Below are positions 47,699 to 59,177 of a stretch of 64,000 bases of DNA, one piece after another. Positions within the stretch are counted from its first letter, which is position 1. Each line of letters begins with the position of its first letter. The position numbers and the translations under genes are program-made. The stretch spans positions 9,942,373-10,006,372 of the forward strand of contig CM067065.1 of the NCBI GenBank assembly GCA_033980235.1. The letters are read 5' to 3'. Below the pieces are notes generated by a model. It ran no database searches. It worked only from the letters and a program-made list of their open reading frames with translations, and had not been told where the DNA came from. The stretch is from Diadema setosum (Eukaryota > Echinodermata > Echinoidea > Diadematoida > Diadematidae).

Positions 47699-47820
47699 CT
47701 TTGTCTCTTTTTCTCCCTCAATCTATTTACCTCATGTGTAGATACGAACCAGCTATGGAACCCGTACCAGTCGCCTGCGCGTGTGTCAGACCACGAATTT
47801 CCAGTGGCGGAACCAACTAG
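42909..47820 (+). CDS. Interleukin-17 family cytokine (gene B), 4 coding exons, 263 aa
   Basis: Predicted secreted IL-17-type ligand. Exons: 42909-42929, 44874-45406, 46840-46998 and 47742-47820; all introns are GT-AG with phases 0, 2, 2. A second in-frame ATG lies at 42915. The N-terminus MTMAPSQ joins a hydrophobic signal segment (FLVIGSILIFTTLSVGFVL, about 9-27) across the first intron. An acidic pro-region with N58 and N86 sites ends in a basic RLTRR (95-99) furin-type site. The core is CPWRVVIDSNIDRYP (from C173), AQCACPRC (193-200), IKVLRRNGSTC (221-231, with a glycosylation motif at N227), and PVACACVRP (247-255). The predicted mature chain has ten cysteines placed as in gene A. No base in the model breaks the frame. 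Intron 1 holds a MITE and LINE tail, intron 3 a LINE remnant and microsatellites. Confidence 0.92.
43560..43720 (+). repeat. LINE 3' tail remnant in intron 1 of gene B
   Basis: Non-coding segment ending in AAATAAATCAAATCAAATCA, a short-repeat tail typical of CR1/Jockey-group LINE 3' ends. Confidence 0.5.
43891..44403 (-). mobile_element. MITE family 4, copy 2, in intron 1 of gene B
   Basis: Reverse-oriented copy of 34132-34665, sharing GTGTGGTCTCCTATTGAAGC-type blocks, AACACC motifs and the terminal CACTGCA (here as TGCAGTG at 44397-44403). Confidence 0.8.
45790..46712. repeat. Tandem duplication in intron 2 of gene B
   Basis: Blocks in 45790-46330 recur in 46388-46712: GGTTAAGCGCC, GCCAATCTCGGGCT, TTTGCCAA(C/T)CT, CCGTCTGT and GGAGAACGGGAGGTTTA. 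Copies are diverged and differ in length. Confidence 0.7.
47255..47400 (+). pseudogene. Small LINE ORF2 C-terminal remnant in intron 3
   Basis: One frame reads YAAPK, stop, WDDLPLHSSQIATFNEFKVR and LLFKFA, matching the WN-x-LP ... FK ... LLF end of CR1-type ORF2. It contains a stop codon and is clearly dead. It lies within the last intron of gene B. Confidence 0.55.
47555..47699. repeat. (AC)n and (TCTA)n microsatellites
   Basis: (AC)n at about 47556-47590 and (CTAT)n at about 47658-47698, close upstream of the terminal exon of gene B. Confidence 0.95.
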
Positions 47821-49477
47821 ATGGAAAGTCATGTTTTCATCTTTATATCACTGAACTTGTAAAGTTCAATACAGACACGTTCTCAGTCAGAGAAAAGATT
47901 TAATTCCGAGGCACCATTTTGGCCTCTTGGAATAATGTAAGTACGTTTAAGTACTATCTCCATTACAAATAGAAATCGCTCATGAGCAGGTCGAGTGAAT
48001 GTTATACAGTGTAATATATTTTTTTGACACAAAACTTTGTCTATACTGGTATCTTTTTTTTTTGAGGAAACAATAGTGTATAAAACTTATACTATACTCT
48101 TGTATAATACACTGTACAGTATTACGCATCCTACCACACTTTTCATAAAAAGTATATAAAAAGTATGCAACGCTATGCTATATGTTCTGGACGACAGCAG
48201 ATAAAATTTTACAATGCTATATTGTCAAGGACTATGATTACAATATTGTCTTCCTCCATTTAAACTGATCACTAACCAAATTATTGTTGGTCGGATCATT
48301 GAGTTCAATGAGTTTCCTTGTCAACCTGGTTAAAGAAACTCATAGCCAAAACCCGAAAGCCAAAAGAAAGGGATTTAGCAAAACAGCTCTATTACGTCCT
48401 CTGTGTAATTCTGTTGTCATTGAATATGTTCCGGTATACATAAATTTGTGTGCGTATCAATGTAGATATACAAATACATATGTTTATGTTTATGTGTGAT
48501 TATGTGAATAATACGTAGCTCTCAAGGCAATTCTAATTTACTTCTAGACTGTGCGTTATCCTTTGCCAAAACATTACGGCAAAAATCCTGAAAAAAAAAA
48601 ACAAAAAACAAAATCGCCTGTTGGTAGAGTAAATATCTCAGTCATTTAAGATTTTACATTGAGTTTACGCAACATCTCTTAATTGGGGGAAACAATGGAG
48701 TTACGCATTGTGGTTTTAAAGAAGAAGTCAAATTAATCTGTTTGTGTAAAGTATATCTTATACACAATATTTGATACTTCCTTCTGACTTTGGTCGGTAA
48801 GTTTTGGCGAACCAATAATACTTGATCGTTGTCATCTGATGTATTCTTGTTGTATCTAAAACCAAATTAAATGCAATGAGACAATAGTAAAAAAAGAAAA
48901 AAGGAATATGACCTCTTTTCGAAAAGGACCTGTAGTTCAAGGACCGATTACAATAAAACAAAGATATTCTCTGTCAGCTTTATTTCTGCAGTTGTCTATT
49001 GCAGTGCTGTAATCATATGTTCTTATTTGAAGTCGGAGAAAAAGAGATCCTTTGATTATGCTCACATACATATTGATAAATATTGTTATTTGATTGGCAT
49101 TACTCTCACTTTTCGCAATTTTACTGAACTGTTGTTTTCATAGCAATTTAATCACTGTAAGATTTGTGCATATATTATATATCATACATAAACATATTAA
49201 ACAAATTATGAGTGGAGTGCTAAAGACACAATATTTCAATTTCAGGCATGTATTCTTGAGCGCATATGCAGGGTGTCTTGGCTTGTAAGCGTGTAAATCT
49301 TTGTAGCATTTTATACGTACGTTCACCTACTTTATTGCAAGGTAATTATTTAGTTGAAAGGAATCAAATGGATAAGTGTAGTTTTTTCTTTCTTTTTGGA
49401 GTATTTGTGCAATGTTTCATGATGAAAATAGATGTTAGGTTTCAGTGATTACCGTGAAAACAAAGAACACATTTCAC
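47821..49477. other. Downstream flank of IL-17 gene B
   Basis: 3' UTR and intergenic sequence. I see no canonical AATAAA within a few hundred bases after the stop. No other gene recognised. Confidence 0.5.
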
Positions 49478-49726
49478 GGGTGCTGTTCGTTATTCCGAAG
49501 GTTCGATATTCCGAAACACGCAAATTCCCTATACTTAGAGGTTCTTAATCCGAAAATGAAAAAGGGTTCGTTAATCCGAACATTTGTGGCGTTGTTCCGA
49601 AGGTTCGTTATTCCGAAGATTGTTCATCCGAAAATGAAATTCGGAAAAACGAACCTTCGGAATAAGGACTCTTCGGACTGATGAGCCTTCGGAATAACGA
49701 ACCTTCGGAATAACGAGCTGTAACCC
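49478..49726. mobile_element. Foldback MITE of GTTATTCCGAAGGTTC repeats
   Basis: Ends carry TTCGTTATTCCGAAGGTTCG (left) and CGAACCTTCGGAATAACGAG (right). The inside is made of further copies of TTCGGAAT / ATTCCGAA and GGTTCGTTA in both directions. Confidence 0.8.
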
Positions 49727-50404
49727 ATTTCACGTACTTGTAGGTTAGGAGTTTTGAGAGTAGTGTAAGTCTGGTCCATAGATTGGTTTCAACCTTCTAT
49801 GTGACACATTTATTTTATTTCCTGTCCATAGGGTTGTGTGTCAAATTTGTGCACATTTTTTGGGTCAATCGCATCGTTATATAGAAAGTGTTACATGCGG
49901 TTGACACATTTGCAAGGAAGCTTGGACAGTAAAAAAAAGAAACAAATGTAAACAAATGAAAATAAAGCAATATGAATAACACACATGTATGCAAATACAA
50001 CTTCATCACGCTTCTTTTCATCTATTTACGTACTTTATTGTCTCATTAAGACTTGATCAAATTTTTTTTCAAAATTGAACATGTGATCCTCAAATGATAT
50101 TATTGCCAAATGTGTTGTCAATTATAAATTTAGCAATACAAAGCCTTTAGAAAATATTTTGCAACCAAGGCAAACAGTAATTGTATATTAATAAACGACT
50201 AATGACTCAAATTTAAGGAAAAAAAAACACGCTTACACACACACACACACACACACACACAAATTCATCCTTGGTACCTTGGGCAATACTAACAATAAAG
50301 CAGGAAAAAAATGGGGAAACAATGACAGCAATCAAACAAAATTTGACTCGAAATTAGTCAAGACTGACCAATCAGATGACAAGCTCAATTCATGACTGTA
50401 CAAA
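49727..50404. other. Non-coding stretch
   Basis: (AC)n at about 50236-50262. Nothing else recognised. Confidence 0.5.
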
Positions 50405-51240
50405 TAACTGTTATGTATAACATTTATATAACAAGTAATCTGAAACAGGATTCGAAACATGTATCTTGTCGAAAAGAAGCGGAAGGTTCTGCCCATACAC
50501 AATTTTCACCTTTTGTCTTTAATCACTAATTCATTCTCCATTTCCTGTGAAAGGATTGTCCTTTCAGTCAAAGCTACGGTTGATTTTCACAGGGTCATTG
50601 CAATATGAAACGTTTTGCACAAAATCTCTCTCAAGCCAGCCTAAGTTTCAATTTCAGCCAAGTTTAAACCACATGAATGATGTGGTAGTTTCAATTACGG
50701 GATTGGTAAAACCATTAAGGTATTAAAAGCTAACTTCCCGAGTTCAAGGCGATCTAATAAAATATTTGAATGTGTGAATGTGCATAATGTGCGCGCAGCT
50801 GCGCAGTTCTGCCGCGTATAATGTGTGCGTAAGTATGTGTTTGAAGGTATTTGTTATTAAAAAGAGTTGTGTAGTGCATTTAAACGGACTTAAATTGATT
50901 GAACGCCGTGTGGACTCTGAAATATGCATTCATAAACAATTTCAAGATAAACAATACATGTGTACTGAATATAAACAGCTACTCAGTTTTTTGTGTTTTT
51001 TATGATTCTGGGGCCCATATGAGATGAAGTTATTTCTTTTTAATCTTCTCCTTTAAAATTCAAGACTAGACATAGAATATAAAATTTGAATTGAACTGTG
51101 TCAAGAATGTGCAATCATCAGTTTACATATGTATGAATATCTAAAATTTTGTTTAGAATTTTACCTTCGGATATGCAAAATATTAATTCCTTTGTTACAA
51201 TAAGTACATTTCCAGAATGGCATGGGTATGAATGTTGTAC

Positions 51241-52387
51241 ATGTGACCATGCATCACAAAACGAACAAAAAGTCGCATCCCTTGATTTTACGTGAGGACT
51301 CAAAAAAGGTGAAGTGGGTTAAAAGTGCATGGTCCCGGTGTTTTAGTCAAATGCGTACGCGCACGGCGTAAGTTTCCTATAGAGACCCACGCTATCGACT
51401 TCTCTTTAGCGCTTAAGCTTTGGCCCACTTCCCCGATTCCGAAGAAGTCCGATTCACTGTAGTCAGTGGTCCGATCACAGTTCGGCTCATGATTCTGCTG
51501 AGGGGGATGACAGCTTCAGCAAACTTCTTTTGTGATATAATAATAAGAAGCACACATGCACGCACCCTGGCATTACTACAGACTGCGTGTTGCGCAGAGA
51601 AGACAACGAAGACAACGTTACGTACCAAAACCTACTCGCTTTACTCTTGATGACAGCTCAACTTCGTCTATCTTCGTATCAATGCTAACGGTGATCGGCA
51701 GTTTCATCAACAGCGCCCTCTACACAACAGGGACTATGCACCTTTAACTGAATTTAATTGAATTTGTCATATTTTCTGAAAGAGCTATCTTTCTTCTACG
51801 CTATTCTTTAGTTTAGGATCATAACATGAATGTGAAAGTGTGTTTTCAGCAGTTTTTCTGCAACCCTTTTTTTGTATGGGGGGGGGGGGGGAAGAGTGTG
51901 AAAAATAACCAGGTATGTCTTTAGAGGACCCTTTCCATTTCTTGAAATCCTTTGCACAATCTTCACTTTTAAGTCTTATAACTTTTGAAAAGATAATGCT
52001 AAAGCTTTGAAAGTTAGCATTAATCATGGACAAAATGTGTTAATAGAGCGTGCTCAATTTCAGTTTAATCCAATAATCCCTTCATTGTTGCTTCTCCTTT
52101 GGTTTACATCCTGTGTTTTGTCACTTTTTTGACACAGCTAGCACGTCTTGGTAAAGAATTAGCGCTTGAACAGACATTGTATTTCAGAGCCTCTTTTCCA
52201 AGTTCACACAATTTTTTTTTTCAGAGTGTGTGCTTTCTTTCCAGACTATTTAGGTAGGTTGAAAGAGTCCATTTGCATTGAGTTATACATCGTTTTGGAG
52301 TTTTGGAGTATGCTTTTTCAGAATCTGCCCTCAACTAAAAATCCATGTCTGGCGACTTTTTGTTGGTTTTGTGATGCAGGGTCACAT
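51241..52387. mobile_element. 1.15-kb TIR element, present only in duplication copy 1
   Basis: Inverted ends of 36 bp with two mismatches: ATGTGACCATGCATCACAAA at the left and TTTGTGATGCAGGGTCACAT at the right. The corresponding point in copy 2 (about 60645) lacks it. The interior has no coherent protein. Confidence 0.8.
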
Positions 52388-52654
52388 TGCAGTCAAGGTC
52401 TGCCATCACACATCAATTTGCATAATTTATGCAAAATAACAAGATTGTTTATAAATGATTATGAAATATCAATTATCATTTCATTTTTGTCGATCTTTGC
52501 GCAAAATGTTATTACAAAAATAACATAAGATGTTGTTTGTCGTTTGGATAATTTCGTATTCCTCGATTCAGTTCCTATAAAATTGTAGCACATCATGTAA
52601 ACACGCACAGAAATGTATTGAGTATCTGTTGAGGTAAAACAAGCGGTTTCTAGG

Positions 52655-52812
52655 AGTCCACTATTATCATTATCGTCATTATTATTATCATTATTATAAT
52701 TGCAGTCATTATCATCGTCATTATTATCATAGTTATTATGATCATTATTATCTTTATCATTATTGTTATCATAATCATTACTATTATCATAGCTATTATT
52801 ATTATTACATTC
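52655..52812. repeat. Cryptically simple (ATT/ATC)n tract
   Basis: A mix of TTATCAT and TATTATT units. Its minus-strand translation (Asn/Asp-rich) is an artefact. Confidence 0.9.
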
Positions 52813-54234
52813 ATTTAGTTTCGAATGACTATCTAAGCATTGTGAAAATAAATATTGTAAATATTTAATGAACGATTGTGTCTTATGTGTACTATAAAGG
52901 TGATTTTCATAGACAGGGTATCCGTTTGATTGAATCTTTTCCGTTTGACCCATATTTCTGCTACATGGCAGATAAGTATTGGAATTCAAAGGTTCCCCAT
53001 GAATATCGACTAGCAATGAAATTCATTCAAATTAGGTATTTTTTTCCTAAACATACTGACCATTTATAATTACAAACATGTACTATTTTTCCTCTTGATC
53101 ATTTAAGACATTTTCCCCTTGTGAATTTTTTGTATTTTACATAATAATGTTTTGAAATATTGACTACGAATGATACTAATTTGCATAGATTAGCAAATAA
53201 ATATAACTAGGCTGATTTCTCTTTTTTTTTTTTTTTTTTTTTTTTGCATGGATACAGAGTGTCTCTTTGGATGAAATTCTTTATTCTGGATCACGGAACA
53301 TTTGTGCCAAGAATGAAATTTGTGCTATAATAGGAGCTGTTCACTAAACTTCCTATATTACGTAATGAAAAAAAAAAACTAATTTCTTTTTCGTTAAGTA
53401 ATTTTTATATCATATTAATCTTAAAGTATTAGATCTTTTGGGGATAGAGTCGAAATATCTGATGTGTAACGCCTAAATATAACTTTTAACGTGTGTGTAT
53501 GTATAGCAAGTGGGATATTGTGGATTATGAGAGGATTTTTGCCCACGGGTAATTATTTTAACATAAGAATCACGTAATGACAGATCACGTGGTGAAAAAA
53601 TGTGCCACTCTTTCCATTCATGTCAATGAAGCTAATTGACTCTCTCTCATTTTACACGGATTATAATATCTTATTGCATTGCACGGATTAAGGACCGTTC
53701 ATTATTTGTTTTATCTAACACCCCTGACGTAATAAACGGGACATGATCTATTAAAGTTGTCTGAACAGGCTTACATCAACAACAATTAGGATGAAAGTAA
53801 GTTCCAAGTTTGATGGAAGAGCTGGGAGAGTATTTTGATGTAGTCATAGTAAATACGTGGCTGATGACGTCATCTTGCTGCAGCCAAAACTCCTCTATGG
53901 CATTTACATCCTCGAGAGTGATTAAGTCATGGTACTTACTAGCGACAAACCGGGTGTGATAGGAAAAATATCTTCAAGAGTTGTGTAACACAGACATTCT
54001 CTCCTTTTTTCTTTTTTCGGTAAGGGTTTAATATAACTTTAAAATCCTCATTTAGGAATTTCTCAATAACCTCCTTAGGAGGCCCAACTCTATTGATGTT
54101 TTACATGTCTGTACTCCACATGCGGGGAAATACGCGGGAAATTGCTGAACTAGGAAGCCGCCGAGTCGAAATAGGTAAGAGACTACTCTGGCTGAGAATT
54201 TGATGCCGTAGAAGTGGTAACACCATTATCATTG

Positions 54235-54304
54235 TGTATGTGTGTGCGTGTGTGTGTGTGCGCGCGCGCGCGCGTGCGTGTGTATGTGTATGTGTGTGGT
54301 TTAA

Positions 54305-54337
<33 letters not shown>

Positions 54338-54352
54338 AAGAGAAAGAGAAAG
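54235..54352. repeat. Alternating GT/GC tract next to a GA tract
   Basis: About 60 bp of strictly alternating purine-pyrimidine (GTGT..., then about eight CG repeats, then GTGT...) is followed by about 45 bp of GA-rich polypurine. Confidence 0.95.
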
Positions 54353-54559
54353 GCCTTTGCGGAAATTATCTTCAGACAGAGCTGGCTATCTGATATTCGA
54401 GTGATTACTTCCGGTATTTCTGACGGATGGTAATCACAGATGAGAAAAAAGAAAAAAAAAAGAAAAACGTATTTTGTTACGTTCACCTGAAAGCAAAAAG
54501 GAAAAAAAAAAAAAACAGGCGCGAAACTTGTTCTCTGCTGTGATTACGTAAAAGAAAAA

Positions 54560-54820
54560 GTATGATGGACACATATTCAATTCATTTAAATTCAGTTCAG
54601 ATCAATTCAGTTCAGTGCAATTCAATTCAATCCAATTTAATTCAAATGAGATCTTATTTCCAATAGCACATTTTTTATGATACATCTTCAAGGGGAAAAA
54701 AAAAAGGTACGATGCATACAACAATATACATGTAATAGATGTGAAACTAATTTTCAAAGTAATTGTGTCAATGGAAAAAGAGAGACCCGCAATAAAGACA
54801 AGCTTGTAGAAATGTGGGCC
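54560..54820 (-). repeat. LINE 3' tail on the minus strand
   Basis: On the minus strand it reads GGAAATAAGATCTCATTTGA followed by irregular (GAATT)n, a known style of LINE 3' terminus. No coding part remains. Confidence 0.5.
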
Positions 54821-55212
54821 ACTCAGAAAATCGAACTCGTTATACAGAAAAAAATATATATATATATGGGAACAAAAGCACAAATACAGACACAAGACGC
54901 TCATGGTGAGCCAAGACGAAGGACAAACAACAGAGACAATGGGAGAGGGAAGTTTGAAGGAGAAGGAAGGGAGGAAAAAGGATGAAGGAAGAAAGAAAAG
55001 GAGGAAAAAAGGAGGTAGAAGGGGCCCTTAGCGCATGCAGGGCCATTGCTAGACACACTATAAACTGGCATGAGCTAACAACACACAGACAAGCTTAAAA
55101 TTAGGGGGAAAGACTTTTTTTTGTACAAATTAGATAAGTATAGTGAACCTCTGCTCTATAGTAGCTAAATTATTGACAAAAAGTTAGTATTTTCTGTTTC
55201 CTTCTTTCCATT

Positions 55213-55248
<36 letters not shown>

Positions 55249-56256
55249 AAAAACAAGCAATTTAACTAACACCTAGAGTCAACAAATGAGAAGGCGATTA
55301 CATCACTCTCAACATATCAAGATGGACTCGGAGGGGTACTCAATGTTTCAGCTAACCGTGAGCAATAGCGAGCTTTTGTGACGCCAATGCTAGACGACGC
55401 TACTTTATAGGCAAAATGTAATGTTCTGCACATGCGCAAGGCAGCTGCTTCCAATAATATTGTGCAATCCCGGAGGCTTCGTCGTCTTTGGCGCTCGCGT
55501 CGCAGATTTAGAGCTTGCAAATAGTGTAGAAAACGCTCCACAATTCTTGTACATATAACTTATAAGTTTACCAGCTTTAGGCAAAAATACCCTGAATATA
55601 GTGCAAAAGTTGAATATGATGACGAAAACAAAGAAGAAAATGAAGGAAAAGGCGAGGTCCAGGAGAATGGAAAATGACAACCGTTGCTGACTAGATCATT
55701 TCTGTTTGTCAGGAAAATGAGAAAAGAGTTGAACTACAGATTTACGTCGAAGACAACTAATACATCAAAATGGAATCATTTATTTCTAAATTTCTTAGTA
55801 TGACGCCCTTTGTTGGACTTTCCTGTGTACTCTCCCCTTGTTTATTCTGCTTTTGTTGAGAACATCACACTTCATCATGAGGTTTTATCCAAAGTAAATA
55901 TCGTTTAGGAAAGAGAACGGTCGCGTATGTGTTCCTAACGGGGGGAGGGGGCTTCCTGTAATTTTGAATCATTTACTTGAAAATAATTTGTATTTTCGTA
56001 TGAAAAGCTGTCACCGATTAAGAATCGATAATAAGAAATCAACGACCAAAGCAAGACGAGTACAATTAATAACCGGTTGATGCTTCGCGAGCATTCACTA
56101 TTCGTAGTCATGCCTCATCAGACGTTTCGCTTAGCAAAGATAGTCTCGCCGCATCAGACGTTTTGCGTGACAATAGTAAAAAAAAAAAACAAAAACAAAA
56201 AAAAACAACAAAAAAAAAACATCTACTCAGCGTCCAGCCTGCTCACCCACCAACGC

Positions 56257-56808
56257 TTAAAGGTAGCGGATACCTTTTAAAGACCTCCCAAATTGCAGCA
56301 AAACATTAAATATGAACCTCAGGGGACTTGTTTAGGCCACTGTTGAGAAATTTGGAAGTCAACAGTTATCTACAATTTGAATAATGCACAAAACTCAACT
56401 GCTCAGTAGTTCTGTGTGTCAGCCACACTTAAGCCTTTTTGTTGCAGTCTTCTGTATTTTTTTAATCTATAAACAAAAATCTAAAAGTATAAGAGCTGAT
56501 GTAATAACATATAGAGTGTGTGGCAAGAATATGTTTGTAAGTTTTGATGAACTTTCTTCACAAAATATACATGATGGACACACATGCAGTGCATGGGTCT
56601 GCAAAGGTAGCCTAGTAATGTACTGGAATTTACGGTGAGCCCTGAAAAAAATTCAATTCAAAATCTAACGGTCAATAAAAATGTACTAAATGATACCTTC
56701 CACTTTCAATACTTTATGGGAGTTTCTAAAATGATACTCTCTTCAACATACCACTGTATTTATACAACTCTTCATTTAAGGCATGCAAATGGGATTCCCT
56801 ACCTTTAA
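56257..56808. mobile_element. TTAA-flanked MITE (family 5)
   Basis: A TTAA lies at each end (56257-56260 and 56805-56808). Inside, AGGTAGCGGATACC is inverted as GGGATTCCCTACCT. 552 bp including both TTAA copies. No coding capacity. TTAA duplication fits piggyBac or Kolobok mobilisation. Confidence 0.75.
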
Positions 56809-57177
56809 TGCTAAAGCTATTAGATTACGATCCATATGTATAGACTAGCGCCATCTCTCGGCAAAATATTTTTTCAGGGTTCCTTTTAACTCTTTGGAAA
56901 AATCAATTATTTTTTGAAGGGATTCTTTGACTGAAATATATTGAAAATTTGTATTTATGTGATCCTGGGAGTGAGATCACAATGCCCTCCCCCCCCCCCA
57001 TTTTTTTTTTTACGATTTGCTTTACTTGCCGTACACAATAAGAGGCTTCTTCAATGATGAAGCTACCTGCTTCATCATCTGCACCTCCCCATTACATAAT
57101 ACCCCCCCCCCCCTGGAGAATGGAGGAGTCCAAAGAGTTTGGGTGAGGGGAAACAGTGGCAGGAAGTCGTAGCAGCT
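56809..57177. other. Non-coding stretch with C runs
   Basis: Contains C homopolymers near 56990 and 57103. No gene recognised. Confidence 0.5.
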
Positions 57178-59101
57178 TGTGTGTCATTCTATACATACAC
57201 GCTGAAACTACAACCATCAACCTGTTTCTTCTCATCCTTTTATCATCCTAGGTAAGTCTCTTCTCATCTTTGATTTTATGTATTTGTAAAGGTGTTGCAA
57301 AAGGGAATGTAATCATTTACCATTGACATGTGTATTCTTGATAATACACTCACACTCATAAGATATAAATAAGATGTATTTGAGAGAACATTTCATGCAA
57401 TCATAAAGTACTATATGGCTGGATGACCATGCTAGTATGTGTTGAGTTTGAGAGTGTTGTTATATGTTAACTTTGATTTATTGGTGATAGATGGAAATGC
57501 ACTGGTATATTGCACAAGCTAAAGTATGAATGGATGTATGATTTGTAGATGACTTGTATATGGGTTGTGTTGATGTCTAGTTTGTAGCATATAGACCTTC
57601 AATAAGGTCTGGGATGTGAGTGTATCTTGCAATGCAGGTACATACAATCTGCACATAATATGGGCACAGGTTTGTAAATTGGTCCTTTGTTTCATGCCTA
57701 GATGCAGCGTTTAGAGTACCAGTTTGTTTGTCACTGTGCCCGCAGAAGAAGTGTAGACTTTTGTTCTCTGTGAGAGACTGAATAGATGTAGGGACTGACT
57801 AGGCAGAGATTAGGAGTTTTACGGCCAGTGTGTTGGAACCCCAATTTGTGAAGCTAGTCTGAATTATTCAGACCCTTTAAATGTACATACATGTTTTATC
57901 CATGTGAAGATACAATTTGTATATGTTACTTGAATCTTGATCTATAGGTATCATTGAGAATATCAGATACTAGAATATCATTGATTTTGATGCATAGAGA
58001 GTAGAGTAGTGTAGGTTATTTCATTAGATGCATTTACAACTGTATATAAAGAGAAGCTAGATTATGTCAATAGCCGTAAGGTCTGTGTTATAGACTATCA
58101 AGGGGACATGAAGTGTTGTATGTTAGCACAGTCTCCAGCAAGATGTTGTCCTCCCAGCGCTCACAGAGTGGAGTAAGTTTGTATGTAGGAGGATAAGGGA
58201 AGTTTGATGTCTACATGAAGGCAAGCGCCATGGTTCTCTTTGTTAGGAAAAGAGTTGATAGACTTCCTACCTCAGTTTATGCTTGCTGGTTTTACACAAG
58301 CGAGTGAGTTGGTGTAAGAATATATTACCTGAAGAAAGAATATCAAGTTGAGTTAAGTTAGTTACTTTAAATGTTTCCTTATGGGGAAACTTTAGATGAA
58401 ATGATTAGGAGAATAACTGGTTACTGGTTGTGGAATGAACATAATTGAGCTGCTGTTTTAGTTTTGCATTTAGTATGAAGACTCATACTAAAAGTCATAA
58501 TATATGAATAGAAATTATAATGTGAGAGAGCTGGTTAATTGGATGAATTATATGTTTAGAATTATTTTATTCATGCAAGGAAAAGATAATGATTATTTAT
58601 ATGTTATTTTAGAAGAAAGACTGGAACAGATACAGAATTAGTATGGGAATGGAATTTAGCACAGACAGGAAATTATGTATAGATAGTAAGATATCATTAA
58701 AATATGTGTTGAACATGATTATACATATTGTTGATAGAAAAGAAAGGATAAGTTAAATCAATGAGTTAGAATGATATTTTAATGATAATCAGACAGTTAA
58801 CTGAGTATTGATAAGAAGTGTTGGTAAACTGACATAATAAATGTAAGTATTAAATTGATTATGACAGAATTGAATAGTTATGTAGTCCAGTTTAGTTTAT
58901 GCGTTAAACTGAGGACTGATGTGTGAATTAACTTTGTGTTAACTCCAATAGTTATTTTGCTTTTGTTATACAATATTATTCTAAAGTATTTGATGATGCT
59001 TGAGTTTTGTCTTAAATGAGAGTAATAAATGTGTCATTCTATACATACACGCTGATACCACAATCATCAACCTGTTTCTTCTCATCCTTTTATTATCCTA
59101 G
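57178..59101. repeat. 73-bp direct repeats flanking 1.8 kb of AT-rich DNA
   Basis: GTGTCATTCTATACATACAC ... CTTCTCATCCTTTTAT(C/T)ATCCTA occurs at about 57180-57251 and again at about 59031-59101. An AATAAA (59025-59030) abuts the second copy and a donor-like GGTAAGT follows the first. The interior has no open frame. It could be a degraded retroelement or a tandem duplication. Confidence 0.6.
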
Positions 59102-59177
59102 CACCCCGTACCCCTACAGGGGTGTTACACATACATAATGTAAACATGTTGCGAATTCACGTATTGGCTCCAATATA

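Larger units (their letters stand above)
50405..53988. repeat. Segmental duplication, copy 1
   Basis: Collinear with 59477-61948: shared blocks include ATTGT(C/A)CTTT.. near 50554, AAGTACA(T/C)TTCCAGAATG, TTGCATAGATTAGCAAATAA, GAGTGTCTCTTTGGATGAAA, AGCAAGTGGGATATTGTGGA and TGATGACGTCATCTTGCTGC. A 1.15-kb TIR element and a TCATTATTATTATCATT-type tract (52660-52810) are found only in this copy. No gene recognised within it. Confidence 0.85.
53989..56256. other. Non-coding stretch with repeats
   Basis: Includes alternating GT/GC and GA tracts (54235-54352), a LINE tail (54560-54820), an A/G-rich block (54930-55020) and (CA)n (about 55216-55246). No gene recognised. Confidence 0.5.

Noticed and set aside
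52459..53016. Asn/Asp-rich 185-residue minus-strand frame
   Set aside because: Generated by the ATT/ATC simple tract at 52655-52812.
54677..54985. 102-residue plus-strand frame
   Set aside because: Lies over a LINE tail and purine-rich sequence; composition follows the repeat.
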